The notes below the pieces were generated by a model that did not search any database, had not been told where the DNA came from, and worked only from the letters and a program-made list of their open reading frames with translations. This document shows, one piece after another, positions 23,799 to 32,992 of a DNA stretch of 64,000 bases. The stretch covers positions 1 through 64,000 of the forward strand of contig NZ_JBDOQU010000007.1 in assembly GCF_039839375.1 (NCBI RefSeq), read 5' to 3'. The number at the start of each line of letters is the position of its first letter. Position 1 is the stretch's first letter. The stretch is from JBDOQU01 sp039839375. GTDB taxonomy: Bacteria; Pseudomonadota; Alphaproteobacteria; DSM-16000; Inquilinaceae. Made by a program: the position numbers and the translations under genes.

Positions 23799-24551
23799 TC
23801 ATAGAAGCCAGCGGAACGCGCGGCGGAGTTCCGCCTCTCCATCCTCCTGATACCAGCGCCCGTGGGCGAGGATGACCCGATCGGGCTTCCAGCCGATCAT
23901 CGTCTCCACCGCCCGGCGGAGCGTCGCCTTGTGGCGGGAGAAGGTGAGGCGCATGTCCCGAGGCATCTGCCCGTCGGGATCCTGAACGCCGCCGAGGCGG
24001 GTCAGCCAGCGCGTCCAGAGGGACCCAAGCTTCTCCGGCTCGAAATTCTCGATCAGGTCGGTGAGGACCAGCGTCCGGCTGGGGCGATGGAAGAACTCCA
24101 CCTCCGTCATGTAGCCGCTTTCGATCGGCAGGGTCGCGACGGCTTCGTCCCAGGGATAGCCGGTTTCGCCGGCCAGCTCGCGGGCGGGAAAGTCGATCCG
24201 GCCGCGCGCCTGCTCCCGGATGCGCGGGGCCAGGTAAATCTCGGCATCGGGATAGGCATCCCGCCAGTCGGGTATCCACCAATAGTGGATGCGGTTCGGG
24301 CCGACGATCCATGCCGGCCGTCCGATCCGCGCAACCTCCTCCCTCAACCCGTCCGTCAGCGGCGTCGGCGAATGGACGAACAGCGCGTTTCCGGGAAGGC
24401 GGATGATGGTCATCCGCGTCGGGAACGGCATCCGCGCCCAGGCGGGCCCGAACCGGATGACCGGCCCGTCGACGATCCAGACATCGTCGGCGACCGGCTT
24501 CAGCGTACCGAGCGGCGGATAGGTGACGAGGTCGTCATGAGCGTCACACAT
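23799..24551 (-). CDS. DUF4336 domain protein
   Basis: A 250-residue cytoplasmic protein. It opens with a TLKPVADDVWIVDGP segment, then SPTPLTDGLREEV, IVGPNRIHYWWIP, ARGRIDFPARELAGETGYPWDEAV, and a late VILAHGRWYQEDGEAELRRAF. This is the DUF4336 order. The family resembles the metallo-beta-lactamase fold but lacks its HxHxDH metal motif, and its activity is unknown. It lies between the oxidase micro-gene, which is convergent with it, and repeat locus 4. Confidence 0.8.
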   Translation of the reverse strand: MCDAHDDLVTYPPLGTLKPVADDVWIVDGPVIRFGPAWARMPFPTRMTIIRLPGNALFVHSPTPLTDGLREEVARIGRPAWIVGPNRIHYWWIPDWRDAYPDAEIYLAPRIREQARGRIDFPARELAGETGYPWDEAVATLPIESGYMTEVEFFHRPSRTLVLTDLIENFEPEKLGSLWTRWLTRLGGVQDPDGQMPRDMRLTFSRHKATLRRAVETMIGWKPDRVILAHGRWYQEDGEAELRRAFRWLL

Positions 24552-24583
24552 GTTCTGACAGTTCGGCTGTGAGGTTTCCCATG

Positions 24584-24701
24584 TTGGTCATTCCGGCCTT
24601 CGAGCCGGAATCCGTACGGCGTTGACTTCCCATGGATGCTGGATCAAGTCCAGCATGACATTGTTTTTATTGGTCATTCCAGCGGAGGCTGGATTCCATG
24701 G
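24584..24701. repeat. dispersed palindromic repeat, locus 4
   Basis: A type-A arm with a changed loop (TTGGTCATTCCGGCCTTCGA, through GAGCCGGAATCC) is followed by a type-B palindrome (TGGATGCTGGATCAAGTCCA), then CATTGTTTTTATTGGTCATTCC and another arm. The CATTGTTTTTATTGG spacer is identical in locus 2. Unlike the other loci it lies upstream of the DUF4336 start and downstream of ndk, between two codirectional genes. Confidence 0.75.
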
Positions 24702-24745
24702 GCCGCCGCCGCTCCACTGGCGGTGAGAGAGAGGCCACTTCCAGA

Positions 24746-24775
24746 AACAAAAAGGGGAGGCCGGAGCCTCCCCTT
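24746..24775 (-). terminator. intrinsic terminator of ndk
   Basis: AAGGGGAGGC (24752-24761) and GCCTCCCCTT (24766-24775) form a 10-bp stem with a 4-base loop. On the minus strand the stem is followed by TTTTTGTTTCT, a good T-tract. It lies about 40 bases after the ndk stop codon. Confidence 0.85.
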
Positions 24776-24813
24776 GTCCTCGACTGACGTCAAGGAAGCC
24801 GGAACGTCCGGGC

Positions 24814-25236
24814 TCAGCCGACGATTTCGGTCTGGCTGAAGAAGAAGGCGATTTCCGTCGCGGCGTTTTCCGCGCTGTCGGAGCCGTGGACCGAGTTGGC
24901 CTCGATCGATTCCGCGAAATCCTTGCGGATGGTGCCTTCCGCGGCGTTCGCCGGGTTGGTGGCGCCCATGATCTCGCGGTTGCGGGCGACGGCGTTCTCA
25001 CCCTCCAGCACCTGGACGACCACCGGGCCGGAGGTCATGAAGGCGCAGAGATCGTTGAAGAAGGCGCGTTCGGCGTGGACGGCGTAGAACTTGCCGGCCT
25101 GATCGCCGGTCAGGTGAAGGCGCTTCTGCGCGACGATGCGCAGGCCCTGCTCCTCGAACCGGGCGTTGATCTTGCCGGTCAGGTTGCGGCGGGTGGCGTC
25201 CGGCTTGATGATCGAAAGGGTCCGTTCGACGGCCAT
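24814..25236 (-). CDS. ndk: nucleoside diphosphate kinase
   Basis: A 140-residue enzyme that transfers phosphate from ATP to other nucleoside diphosphates through a phosphohistidine. The catalytic residue is His117 in NSVHGSDS. KPDATRRNLTGKI, YAVHAERAFFNDLCAFMTSGP and GATNPANAAEGTIRKDFA are all as in the family. The length is typical. A strong terminator follows. It is divergent from the ABC-F gene, with 118 bases between the starts. Confidence 0.97.
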   Translation of the reverse strand: MAVERTLSIIKPDATRRNLTGKINARFEEQGLRIVAQKRLHLTGDQAGKFYAVHAERAFFNDLCAFMTSGPVVVQVLEGENAVARNREIMGATNPANAAEGTIRKDFAESIEANSVHGSDSAENAATEIAFFFSQTEIVG

Positions 25237-25354
25237 TGCAGTTCCTTGGAAGCGCTGTTGGGATTGAAAGTGCGCGGCCTTATATACGGCCCGGCGTCGC
25301 GGGGCAACCGCCCGCCTCGCCGACCCCGGAAAGCCATGCTATCAAGCCCCCGCC

Positions 25355-27238
25355 ATGCTTCAGATCAATGACCTCACCTACCGCATCGGCGCCCGTACCC
25401 TGTTCGACGAGGCGACGGTGGCCGTCCATGAGGGCCATCGCGTCGGCCTCGTGGGTCCGAACGGCACCGGCAAGACGACGCTTCTGCGCCTGATCCTGGG
25501 GACTATCGCGTCCGACGGCGGGTCAATCGCCGTGCCGCAACGCTGGCGAATCGGCACCGTCGCGCAGGAGGCGCCCGACGGCGATCGGAGCCTGCTGGAG
25601 ACGGTGCTGGCCGCCGACAAGGAACGCGCCTCCCTGCTGGCGGATGCCGAGACGGCGACCGACCCGCACCGGATCGCGGAAATCCACACACGGCTGGCCG
25701 ACATCGAGGCCCATGCCGCCCCGGCGCGGGCCGGCGCGATCCTGAGCGGCCTTGGCTTCGACGACAGCGCGCAGGCCCGCCCCTGCCGGGAATTCTCCGG
25801 CGGCATGAGGATGCGCGTGGCCCTGGCCGCGACGCTTTTCACCCGCCCCGACCTGCTGCTGCTGGACGAGCCGACCAACCATCTGGACCTGGAGGCGGCG
25901 CTGTGGCTGGAGGGGTTCCTGAAATCCTATCCGGCGACCATGCTGATGGTCAGCCATGACCGCGGCCTGCTGAACCGCGTCGTCGACACCACCATCCATC
26001 TGGATAACGGCAAGCTGATCTCCTACGCCGGCGGCTACGACCAGTTCGAACGCACGCGGCGGATGAAGCTGGAGCATCTGGCGGCCCAGCAGACCAAGCA
26101 GCTTGCCCAGCGGCGGCACATGCAGGCCTTCATCGACCGGTTCCGCTACAAGGCGTCGAAGGCCCGGCAGGCGCAGAGCCGCATCAAAGCGCTGGAGCGG
26201 ATGGAGCCGATCGCGTCGGTCGCCGATGAGCGGACCGTCACCTTCGACTTCCCCTCGCCGGAACCCCTGTCCCCCCCGCTGTTGACGCTGGAGGGCGTCA
26301 AGGCCGGTTATGGGGAGAAAATCGTGCTGTCCGGCCTGTCTCTGCGGCTGGACGGGGAGGACCGGATCGCGCTGCTGGGCGCGAACGGCAACGGCAAATC
26401 CACCTTCGTCAAGCTGCTGGGCGACCGGCTGAAGCCGCTGGACGGCACGGTCCGCAAGTCGTCGAAGCTGAAGGTCGGCTATTTCGCCCAGCACCAGACG
26501 GAGGAGCTGGACACGCGCCTGACGGCGCTGGCCCAGGCGATGGCCTGGATGAAGCCGGCCACGGAGGAGAAGGTCCGCGCCCATCTGGGCCGCTTCGGCT
26601 TCCCCCAGAAGCGGGCGGAGACGAAGATCGCCGACATGTCCGGCGGCGAGAAGGCGCGGCTGCTGTTCGCGCTGGTCAGCCGCGACGCGCCGCACATCCT
26701 GCTGCTGGACGAGCCGACCAACCATCTGGACGTCGACAGCCGGCAGGCGCTGGTCCAGGCGATCAACGCCTATGAAGGCGCGGTGGTGCTGATCACCCAT
26801 GACCCGCACCTGATCGAGTTGACGGCCGACCGGCTGTGGCTGGTCGCCGACGGGACGGTCAGCCCGTTCGACGGCGATATCGACGATTACCGGAAACTGC
26901 TGAACGAACAGCGTCGCCAGGAACGGGCGGAGCTTCGGGCGGAAAAGACGGACGGCGCCGACATCGCCAACCGCAAGGATGTCCGGCGGGCGGCGGCGGA
27001 GAACCGCGCCGCCCAGGCCCCGTTGCGCCGCCGGGCGAAGGAGGCGGAGGCGCTGATCGCGAAGCTGGAGAGGGAGCGCGCGGCGCTGGAGGGCAAGCTG
27101 GCCGATTCCGGCCTCTATGACGGCCCGCCTGAAAAGGTGACGGAATTGCAGATCAGGCTGCACGAGACCGCCAGCCGAATCGCGGAAGCCGAGGAAAGCT
27201 GGCTGGCCGCCCAGGAGGCTCTGGAGGCGACCGGATGA
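25355..27238 (+). CDS. ABC-F family ribosome-associated ATPase (YheS/Uup-like)
   Basis: A 627-residue protein with two ABC ATPase domains and no membrane segment. The first domain (about 1-230) has GPNGTGKTT and a first LSGG-like FSGGMRMRV. The second (about 310-520) has GANGNGKST and MSGGEKARL, and LLLDEPTNHLD occurs in both. Between them is the linker typical of ABC-F (RRHMQAFIDRFRYKASKARQAQSR). The C-terminal 100 residues are a charged coiled coil (GKLADSGLYD). This arrangement is closest to E. coli YheS. ABC-F factors bind the ribosomal E site and rescue stalled translation. It overlaps the DUF2254 gene by 4 bases. Confidence 0.93.
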   Translation: MLQINDLTYRIGARTLFDEATVAVHEGHRVGLVGPNGTGKTTLLRLILGTIASDGGSIAVPQRWRIGTVAQEAPDGDRSLLETVLAADKERASLLADAETATDPHRIAEIHTRLADIEAHAAPARAGAILSGLGFDDSAQARPCREFSGGMRMRVALAATLFTRPDLLLLDEPTNHLDLEAALWLEGFLKSYPATMLMVSHDRGLLNRVVDTTIHLDNGKLISYAGGYDQFERTRRMKLEHLAAQQTKQLAQRRHMQAFIDRFRYKASKARQAQSRIKALERMEPIASVADERTVTFDFPSPEPLSPPLLTLEGVKAGYGEKIVLSGLSLRLDGEDRIALLGANGNGKSTFVKLLGDRLKPLDGTVRKSSKLKVGYFAQHQTEELDTRLTALAQAMAWMKPATEEKVRAHLGRFGFPQKRAETKIADMSGGEKARLLFALVSRDAPHILLLDEPTNHLDVDSRQALVQAINAYEGAVVLITHDPHLIELTADRLWLVADGTVSPFDGDIDDYRKLLNEQRRQERAELRAEKTDGADIANRKDVRRAAAENRAAQAPLRRRAKEAEALIAKLERERAALEGKLADSGLYDGPPEKVTELQIRLHETASRIAEAEESWLAAQEALEATG

Positions 27239-28575
27239 ACCTCCGGGCCGTCCACCGCCTGCCCTTCCGGCTGTTCCGGTCGGTCAGCGCCAGCTACTGG
27301 TTCCTGCCTACCCTGCTGCTGATTCTCGCTCTGGCAGTAGCCGCCCTCACCCTATTTATCGATTACCGCGTCGATGGCTGGCCCCGCGCCGTCGGCTGGT
27401 TGACGCCAGACGATGCGGGCGCGATCCGCACCCTGATGGGCGCCATCGCTGGATCGATGATCACGGTCGCCGGCGTGGCCTTCTCCCTCACCATCGCTGC
27501 CTTCGCCCACGCCTCCGGCACGTTCGGTCCCCGGTTGATCACCAATTTCATGAGCGATCGGGGCAATCAGGTCACGCTGGGCGTCTTCGTCGCCACTTTC
27601 GCCTTCTGCATAACCGTCCTGGTTTCGACCCGTGGCGACGGTGAAGAGGCGTTCCTCCCGCGTCTTTCGGTGATAACGGCGCTGGGCCTGACGCTGGCGA
27701 GCCTGACGGTGCTGATCTACTTCATCCACCACGTCCCGGAGATGCTGAACATCTCAAACATCCTGGGACAGTTGGGCCACAACCTTCAGCACCATATCGC
27801 AGGGCTGGAGGAAGACGGCGCCGGCGGCGGAGACGTCCCGCCCGAAACCGGGCGCCGACAGGCCGTGAACGCGCCGCGATCGGGCTATGTACAGAATGTC
27901 AACCGCCACGCCCTGATAGAGCTGGCGGCAGAGCGCGGACTGGTGGTCCGCCTCGCCTGTCCGCAGGGCGGGTTCGCCGTGCAGGGGCGCCCCCTGCTGA
28001 CGGTTGCGGGGGAGAATCCGCTGACCGAAGAGGATTCGGACGCCCTGGCGGAAGTGGTGGCGCTGGGCGACGAGCGCACCGCCAACCAGGACATCGTCTT
28101 CATCATCGACCAGCTTGTCGAGGTGGCGGTGAGGGCGCTTTCGCCGGCGGTCAACGATCCGTTCACCGCGATCACGGCCATGAACTGGGCGGGATCGGCG
28201 CTCTGCCTCCTCGCCCGGAAGGCGCCAGTGCGCCGTGTCTGGCGAGATGAAGCCGGCGCGGCGAGGCTGATCGAGACCCCTATCACCTTCGAGACCATGG
28301 CCGATCATTTCCTGGACAATATGCGCCCGCACGTCCACGGGTCGCGCGCCGCGGGCCTCCGGCTGTTGCAGGTGCTGAGGCTGATCGCGGGGGAGCCGCT
28401 GACTGCCGACCAGAGACGGCTGGTCGCCCGCCACGCCCGCGCCGTCCACGATGGCTGCGCGACGGAGATAGCCCATCCGCGCGACATGGCCGCCATCGCG
28501 GAGGAGCGCGACAATGTTCTAGCCGCGCTTCGACAGGATCGCGACGCGGACGACGATCCGGCGCTGGCGCTTTAG
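27235..28575 (+). CDS. DUF2254 membrane protein
   Basis: A 446-residue membrane protein. Four hydrophobic segments in the first half (ending near residue 170: SASYWFLPTLLLILALAVAA, SMITVAGVAFSLTIAAFAHA, VTLGVFVATFAFCITVLV, LGLTLASLTVLIYF) precede a soluble domain (about 190-440) with QGGFAVQGRPL, DIVFIIDQLVEVAVRALSPA and FTAITAMNWAGSAL. These are hallmarks of the DUF2254 family, whose role is unknown. Its start overlaps the ABC-F stop (ATGA). It is convergent with holC, their stop codons sharing bases, and interrupts the ndk-ABC-F and holC-pepA neighbourhood often found in alphaproteobacteria. Confidence 0.87.
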   Translation: MNLRAVHRLPFRLFRSVSASYWFLPTLLLILALAVAALTLFIDYRVDGWPRAVGWLTPDDAGAIRTLMGAIAGSMITVAGVAFSLTIAAFAHASGTFGPRLITNFMSDRGNQVTLGVFVATFAFCITVLVSTRGDGEEAFLPRLSVITALGLTLASLTVLIYFIHHVPEMLNISNILGQLGHNLQHHIAGLEEDGAGGGDVPPETGRRQAVNAPRSGYVQNVNRHALIELAAERGLVVRLACPQGGFAVQGRPLLTVAGENPLTEEDSDALAEVVALGDERTANQDIVFIIDQLVEVAVRALSPAVNDPFTAITAMNWAGSALCLLARKAPVRRVWRDEAGAARLIETPITFETMADHFLDNMRPHVHGSRAAGLRLLQVLRLIAGEPLTADQRRLVARHARAVHDGCATEIAHPRDMAAIAEERDNVLAALRQDRDADDDPALAL

Positions 28576-29060
28576 GCATCCGCCTCCGAAGGCCCGCCGC
28601 CGCCTTCCACGCGGCGCTTCTCCTGCCAGTTTCCCGCTTCCCCCTGCTGCCAATAGGCCAGCGTATGGCCGGCCTGCTGGCAATGCTTCCAGCGTTCCCG
28701 CGCCTGCGCGACCGCTTCGGTGTCGTTGCCATCGAACAGGTCGCAGACCAGATTGTAGTCGGTGATGCGGGCGGAGTTCGCGCCGTCGGTCAGGAACAGC
28801 ACGGTGGCGCCGTTCGGGTTTTCGTCCTGGACGGTCAGCCAGATGGGCTGCCGAGTCGCCTCCCCGTCCTTCGCGCCGCCATGGGGCAGGAAGCTGCGTT
28901 CGCTATAGGTCCAGAGCGTCTGGACGAGGGATTCCACCCTGTCCTCCGACCCTGCCATGACCACCGCGCGCCACCCGCGCTCCCGGCATTTCTCCAGGAG
29001 TTCGGGCAGCGCCTGGTCCAGCGACTTGCGGACGAGATGGTAGAAGCGGATCTCCGTCAT
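28572..29060 (-). CDS. holC: DNA polymerase III chi subunit
   Basis: A 162-residue chi subunit, which ties the polymerase III clamp loader to single-stranded DNA-binding protein. It begins MTEIRFYHLVRKSLDQALPE and has GWRAVVMAGSEDRVESL, LWTYSERSFLPHG and the central LTVQDENPNGATVLFLTDGA, then YNLVCDLFDGNDTEAV, in the family order. I start at the ATG at 29060, whose A is also the last base of the pepA TGA (TGATG), so the two genes are translationally coupled. Confidence 0.92.
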   Translation of the reverse strand: MTEIRFYHLVRKSLDQALPELLEKCRERGWRAVVMAGSEDRVESLVQTLWTYSERSFLPHGGAKDGEATRQPIWLTVQDENPNGATVLFLTDGANSARITDYNLVCDLFDGNDTEAVAQARERWKHCQQAGHTLAYWQQGEAGNWQEKRRVEGGGGPSEADA

Positions 29061-30541
29061 CAGCCTTCGTAATGATCGGCGACGAGACGGTCGAGCAGGC
29101 GGACACCGAAGGCCGTGCCGCCCTTGGGCACGGTGGGCGTATCCTTCTTCGACCAGGTGACGCCGGCGATGTCCAGATGCGCCCACGGCGTCTTGTTGAC
29201 GAAGCGCTGGAGGAACTGGCCGGCGACGATGGCCCCGCCATTGCGGCTGCCTGAGATGTTCTTGACGTCAGCGATGTCGCTGTCGATCTGCCGGTCGTAG
29301 CTGTCGCCGAGCGGCATCCGCCACAGATGCTCCTCCACCGCCTTGCCGGCGGCGGTCAGACGATCGGACAGTTCGTCGTCATTGGCGAACAGGCCGGCAT
29401 AGTCCGTGCCGAGCGACACGATGATCGCGCCGGTCAGGGTCGCCAGATTGACCATGAAGCGGGGCTTGAACCGGTCCTGGGCGTACCAGAGTGCGTCGGC
29501 CAGCACGAGGCGGCCTTCGGCGTCGGTATTCAGCACCTCGATCGTCTGACCGGACATGGAGGTGACCACGTCGCCCGGGCGCTGCGCCGATCCGGATGGC
29601 ATGTTCTCCGCCAGCCCGATCACGCCGACCGCGTTCACCTTCGCCTTCCGGCCGGCCAGCGCCTTCATCAGCCCTGTGACGACGCCGGCGCCGCCCATGT
29701 CCCACTTCATGTCCTCCATCCCGCCGGCCGGCTTGATGGAGATGCCGCCGGTGTCGAAGGTCACGCCCTTGCCGACGAAGGCGACGGGCTGGTCCTTATC
29801 CTTGCCGCCCTTCCACTGCATGACGACGAGCCGGCTGTCGCGGACGGAGCCCTGCCCGACGCCGAGCAGCGCGCCCATGCCCAGCTTCTTCATCTTCTTT
29901 TCGTCCAGCACCTCGACCTCGACGCCCAGCGAGGCCAGCTCCAGGCACCGTTCGGCGAAGCTTTCGGGATAGAGGACGTTGGCCGGCTCCGTCACCAGGT
30001 CGCGGGTCAGGAAGACGCCGTCGGCGATCTTCTCCAGCCGGGCGAACGCCTTCTTGGCCGCGGCCTTGTTCGCCGAACCCACCGTCAGTTTGGCGAGGGC
30101 AGGCAGCGCCTCCGGCTTCCGGGTCGTGCGGTACTTGTCGAACCGGTAGGAGCGCAGGAGAGCGCCGAACGCGACATCCGCCGCCGAATCTTCCGCCTCC
30201 ACGCCGTCGAGCAGGATCGTTGCCTCCGCATCCTTCATGCGAAAGAGGTTCGCCAGCACCACGCCACCGACCTTCTGCAACGCGATGGCGTCCAGCTTGC
30301 CCGCGTCGCCCAGCCCGACCAGGAGAATCCGGTCGGCGTCGATTCCGGAGGGGGCGACGATGGACAGGAGGTCTTCCCGCTTGCCCTTGAAGCGCGGGGC
30401 GGCGGCAAGCGCCCGGCCGACCAGCCCTCCGGTCTTCTCGTCAAGCGAGGCGGCGGCCGGTGTCAGAGCCCCGTCGGACAGGATTCCGGCGACCACGGCG
30501 CCCTTCTTGGGCAGCGACAAATCGGCAAAGCTGATCTTCAT
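29060..30541 (-). CDS. pepA: leucyl aminopeptidase
   Basis: A 493-residue M17 family metalloprotease that removes N-terminal residues from peptides in the cytoplasm. It shows VAFVGKGVTFDTGGISIKP, with the metal-ligand Lys and Asp, and the family signature NTDAEGRLVLADAL. The N-terminal domain (about 1-160) is present and shows no anomaly. It is the upstream gene of pepA-holC and is divergent from lptF, with 160 bases between the starts. Confidence 0.96.
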   Translation of the reverse strand: MKISFADLSLPKKGAVVAGILSDGALTPAAASLDEKTGGLVGRALAAAPRFKGKREDLLSIVAPSGIDADRILLVGLGDAGKLDAIALQKVGGVVLANLFRMKDAEATILLDGVEAEDSAADVAFGALLRSYRFDKYRTTRKPEALPALAKLTVGSANKAAAKKAFARLEKIADGVFLTRDLVTEPANVLYPESFAERCLELASLGVEVEVLDEKKMKKLGMGALLGVGQGSVRDSRLVVMQWKGGKDKDQPVAFVGKGVTFDTGGISIKPAGGMEDMKWDMGGAGVVTGLMKALAGRKAKVNAVGVIGLAENMPSGSAQRPGDVVTSMSGQTIEVLNTDAEGRLVLADALWYAQDRFKPRFMVNLATLTGAIIVSLGTDYAGLFANDDELSDRLTAAGKAVEEHLWRMPLGDSYDRQIDSDIADVKNISGSRNGGAIVAGQFLQRFVNKTPWAHLDIAGVTWSKKDTPTVPKGGTAFGVRLLDRLVADHYEG

Positions 30542-30701
30542 TCAAAAGCCCTCGGTCTTGCGTTTCGGTTGAGCCCCGCGCGCCGGAAGGAAATGGCGGC
30601 GGCCGGCGAAGAAGGATCCGGAGACGCGCCAGGACAATATGGCGGAAAGGTCGTCCACGGCCTTTCCCCCTGCCCCGGCGGCTCGTATATAGTGCGCGGC
30701 G

Positions 30702-31826
30702 ATGAACCGTATCAGCCTTTACATCTTCCGTCATCTGGCCGTCGCGACCGTGATCTCGACGACCGTGCTGACCTTCGCGATCTGGCTCACCCAGTCCCTG
30801 CGGCTGATCGAGGTGATCGTCGACGGGTCCGCGCCGTTCGGCATCTTCCTCCAGATGGTGGTGCTGTCGCTACCGAAGTTCCTGACCGTCGTCATACCCG
30901 TGGCGATGGTCGGCGCGGTGCTGTTCACCTACAACCGCCTGCTCCAGGACAGCGAGCTGGTGGTGATGCGGGCGGCGGGCATGGGGCCGGTGCGGCTGGC
31001 CTTGCCGGCGGCGGCCATGGCGATCGTCGTGGCGCTGGCGGTGATGGCGCTCAATCTCTATTTCGTGCCGGTGTCCAACCAGACCTTCCGTGACATCCGG
31101 ACTGTGGTCCGCGCCGATTATTCCGCCCTGTTCCTGCGCGAGGGCCAGTTCAACGCCCTGTCGGACGGGCTGACCGTCTATATCCGGGAGCGGGCGCGCA
31201 ACGGGGAGCTTTCGGGCATCCTGATCCACGACAACCGCGACCCGGCGGAGCCGGTGACGATGGTGGCGGAGCGCGGCGCGCTGGTGAACGCCGATGCCGG
31301 CCCGCAGGTGGTGCTGTTCGACGGCAACCGGCAGGAAGCGGTGCGCGCGACGAACCAGGTCAACGTCCTCTATTTCGACCAGTATGCGGTGGATTTGCAG
31401 ACGCTGGAGCCGCAGGTGGCCGACGCCGTCCGCAACCGGGACGCCGACGAGCGCTTCATCGGAGAGCTTCTGAACCCCGACATGGAGGACAATTGGGAGG
31501 CCGCGCAGTCTGTGGAACTGCGCAGCGAGGGCCACCAGCGCCTGTCCAGCCCCCTGATGGCGTTCGGCTTCGTCGCGATCGCGATGGGCGCGCTGCTGTC
31601 CGGGGAGTTCAGCCGGCGCGGCCAGAACGGCCGGCTTCTGGGCGCCATCGCCGCCGTGGTGCTGTTGCAGGCCTGCTATATGGGCCTGTCGAGCGCATCA
31701 CAGGAGAATGCTTCCCTGTTCCCCGCGCTCTACGCGCTGCCGCTGGCGGCCATGGTGGCCGGGATCCTGCTGATGCACCGCCGGCCGGGCGCGTGGCGGC
31801 GGCGCATCCTCCACGCGACGGCCTGA
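30702..31826 (+). CDS. lptF: LPS export permease LptF
   Basis: A 374-residue YjgP/YjgQ family protein with six transmembrane helices: two clusters at the N- and C-termini (about 10-120 and 285-365) and a large periplasmic beta-jellyroll domain between. It opens with RISLYIFRHLAVATVISTTV and has PKFLTVVIPVAMVGAVLFTYNRL. With LptG it forms the inner-membrane ABC transporter core of the Lpt system that extracts LPS. LptB, the ATPase, and LptC, LptA and LptD are not in this window. It lies 16 bases before lptG. Confidence 0.92.
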   Translation: MNRISLYIFRHLAVATVISTTVLTFAIWLTQSLRLIEVIVDGSAPFGIFLQMVVLSLPKFLTVVIPVAMVGAVLFTYNRLLQDSELVVMRAAGMGPVRLALPAAAMAIVVALAVMALNLYFVPVSNQTFRDIRTVVRADYSALFLREGQFNALSDGLTVYIRERARNGELSGILIHDNRDPAEPVTMVAERGALVNADAGPQVVLFDGNRQEAVRATNQVNVLYFDQYAVDLQTLEPQVADAVRNRDADERFIGELLNPDMEDNWEAAQSVELRSEGHQRLSSPLMAFGFVAIAMGALLSGEFSRRGQNGRLLGAIAAVVLLQACYMGLSSASQENASLFPALYALPLAAMVAGILLMHRRPGAWRRRILHATA

Positions 31827-31842
31827 CCGACCGGAACGCGAC

Positions 31843-32940
31843 ATGATCAGACTGTCCCGCACGCTTTCCTTCTACATCGCCCGCCAGTACCTGATGTGGT
31901 TCCTGGGGCTGATGCTGATCCTCACCGGCGTCATCTGGCTGTTCGAGATCGTGGAGATGCTGCGCCGCGCGGCGTCCCGCGACGCCATCGGCTTCGGCGT
32001 GGTGCTGAAGCTGACGCTGCTGAAGCTGCCGGAGACGGTCCAGACGCTGTTCCATTTCGCCGTGCTGTTCAGCGCCATGTTCACCTTCTGGCGGCTGACG
32101 CGCAGCCAGGAGCTGGTGGTGGCGCGGGCGGCCGGCGTGTCAGTCTGGCAGTTCCTGTTCCCCGTCCTGGTGGTCGCCGCCGGGCTGGGCGTCGCCAAGA
32201 TCGGGGTGATCAACCCGATCGGCGCGGCGATGCTGACCAAGTACGAGCAGATGGAGGCGGCCTATTTCGAGGGCCGGACCAGTTTCCTGGAAATCTCAGG
32301 CGGGGGCATCTGGCTGCGCCAGGGCAGCGAGGACGGCAGCGCGATCATCTTCGCCACCCAGACCGATCCGGAGGAGGTGGCGCTGGAGAACGCCATCGTC
32401 TTCCTCTACGGGCCGGAGAACGAATATGAGGGTCGCATCGACGCCGAGCGCATGACGCTGAGGAACGGCTATTGGGAGATGCTGTCCGCCCGGGTAACCA
32501 TGGGCGCCGAACAGCCGCGGTTCGTGCCGGCCTACCGGCTGCCGACCGACCTGACGCCGCAGAGCATAGAGGACAGCTTCGCCACGCCGGAGACGCTGTC
32601 CTTCTGGGACCTGCCGGAATTCATCCGGACGCTGGAGGAAACCGGCTTCTCCAGCCTGCGCCACCGCATCTACTACAACGCCCTGCTGGCCCAGCCCTTC
32701 CTGCTGGCGGCCATGGTGCTGTTCGCCGCCGCCTTCTCTCTGCGCCAGACGCGGCGCGGCGGGGCGCTGGTGATGGTGATCGGCGGGGTGGTCACGGGCT
32801 TCACTTTATTCCTGATGAACGACCTGGTCCTGGCGCTGGGGCTGGCGGAAAGCATCCCCGTGCTGATGGCGGCCTGGAGCCCGGCGCTGATCGCGCTGAT
32901 GATCGGCACGGCCACGCTGCTGCATCTGGAGGATGGCTGA
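31843..32940 (+). CDS. lptG: LPS export permease LptG
   Basis: A 365-residue partner of LptF of the same fold: membrane helices at about 15-115 and 270-365 around a periplasmic jellyroll. It starts LSRTLSFYIARQYLMWFLGL and has LPETVQTLFHFAVLFSAMFTFWRL. It follows lptF by 16 bases in one operon with surA, which starts 52 bases later. In many Proteobacteria lptD stands between this gene and surA, but here there is no room for it. Confidence 0.92.
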   Translation: MIRLSRTLSFYIARQYLMWFLGLMLILTGVIWLFEIVEMLRRAASRDAIGFGVVLKLTLLKLPETVQTLFHFAVLFSAMFTFWRLTRSQELVVARAAGVSVWQFLFPVLVVAAGLGVAKIGVINPIGAAMLTKYEQMEAAYFEGRTSFLEISGGGIWLRQGSEDGSAIIFATQTDPEEVALENAIVFLYGPENEYEGRIDAERMTLRNGYWEMLSARVTMGAEQPRFVPAYRLPTDLTPQSIEDSFATPETLSFWDLPEFIRTLEETGFSSLRHRIYYNALLAQPFLLAAMVLFAAAFSLRQTRRGGALVMVIGGVVTGFTLFLMNDLVLALGLAESIPVLMAAWSPALIALMIGTATLLHLEDG

Positions 32941-32992
32941 ACCCGTGCATGACTGTTTACCGCCGCCTCCAAGCCTGTTAATCCGGCGAGCC

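Noticed and set aside
25523..27163. A 546-residue open frame on the minus strand opposite the ABC-F gene
   Set aside because: It lacks recognisable motifs, is rich in Arg, Gln and Val, and lies fully opposite a clear gene. Long antisense frames are expected at this GC content. The same reasoning removed the frames at 791-2359, 12563-14125, 47453-48943 and 53673-55274.
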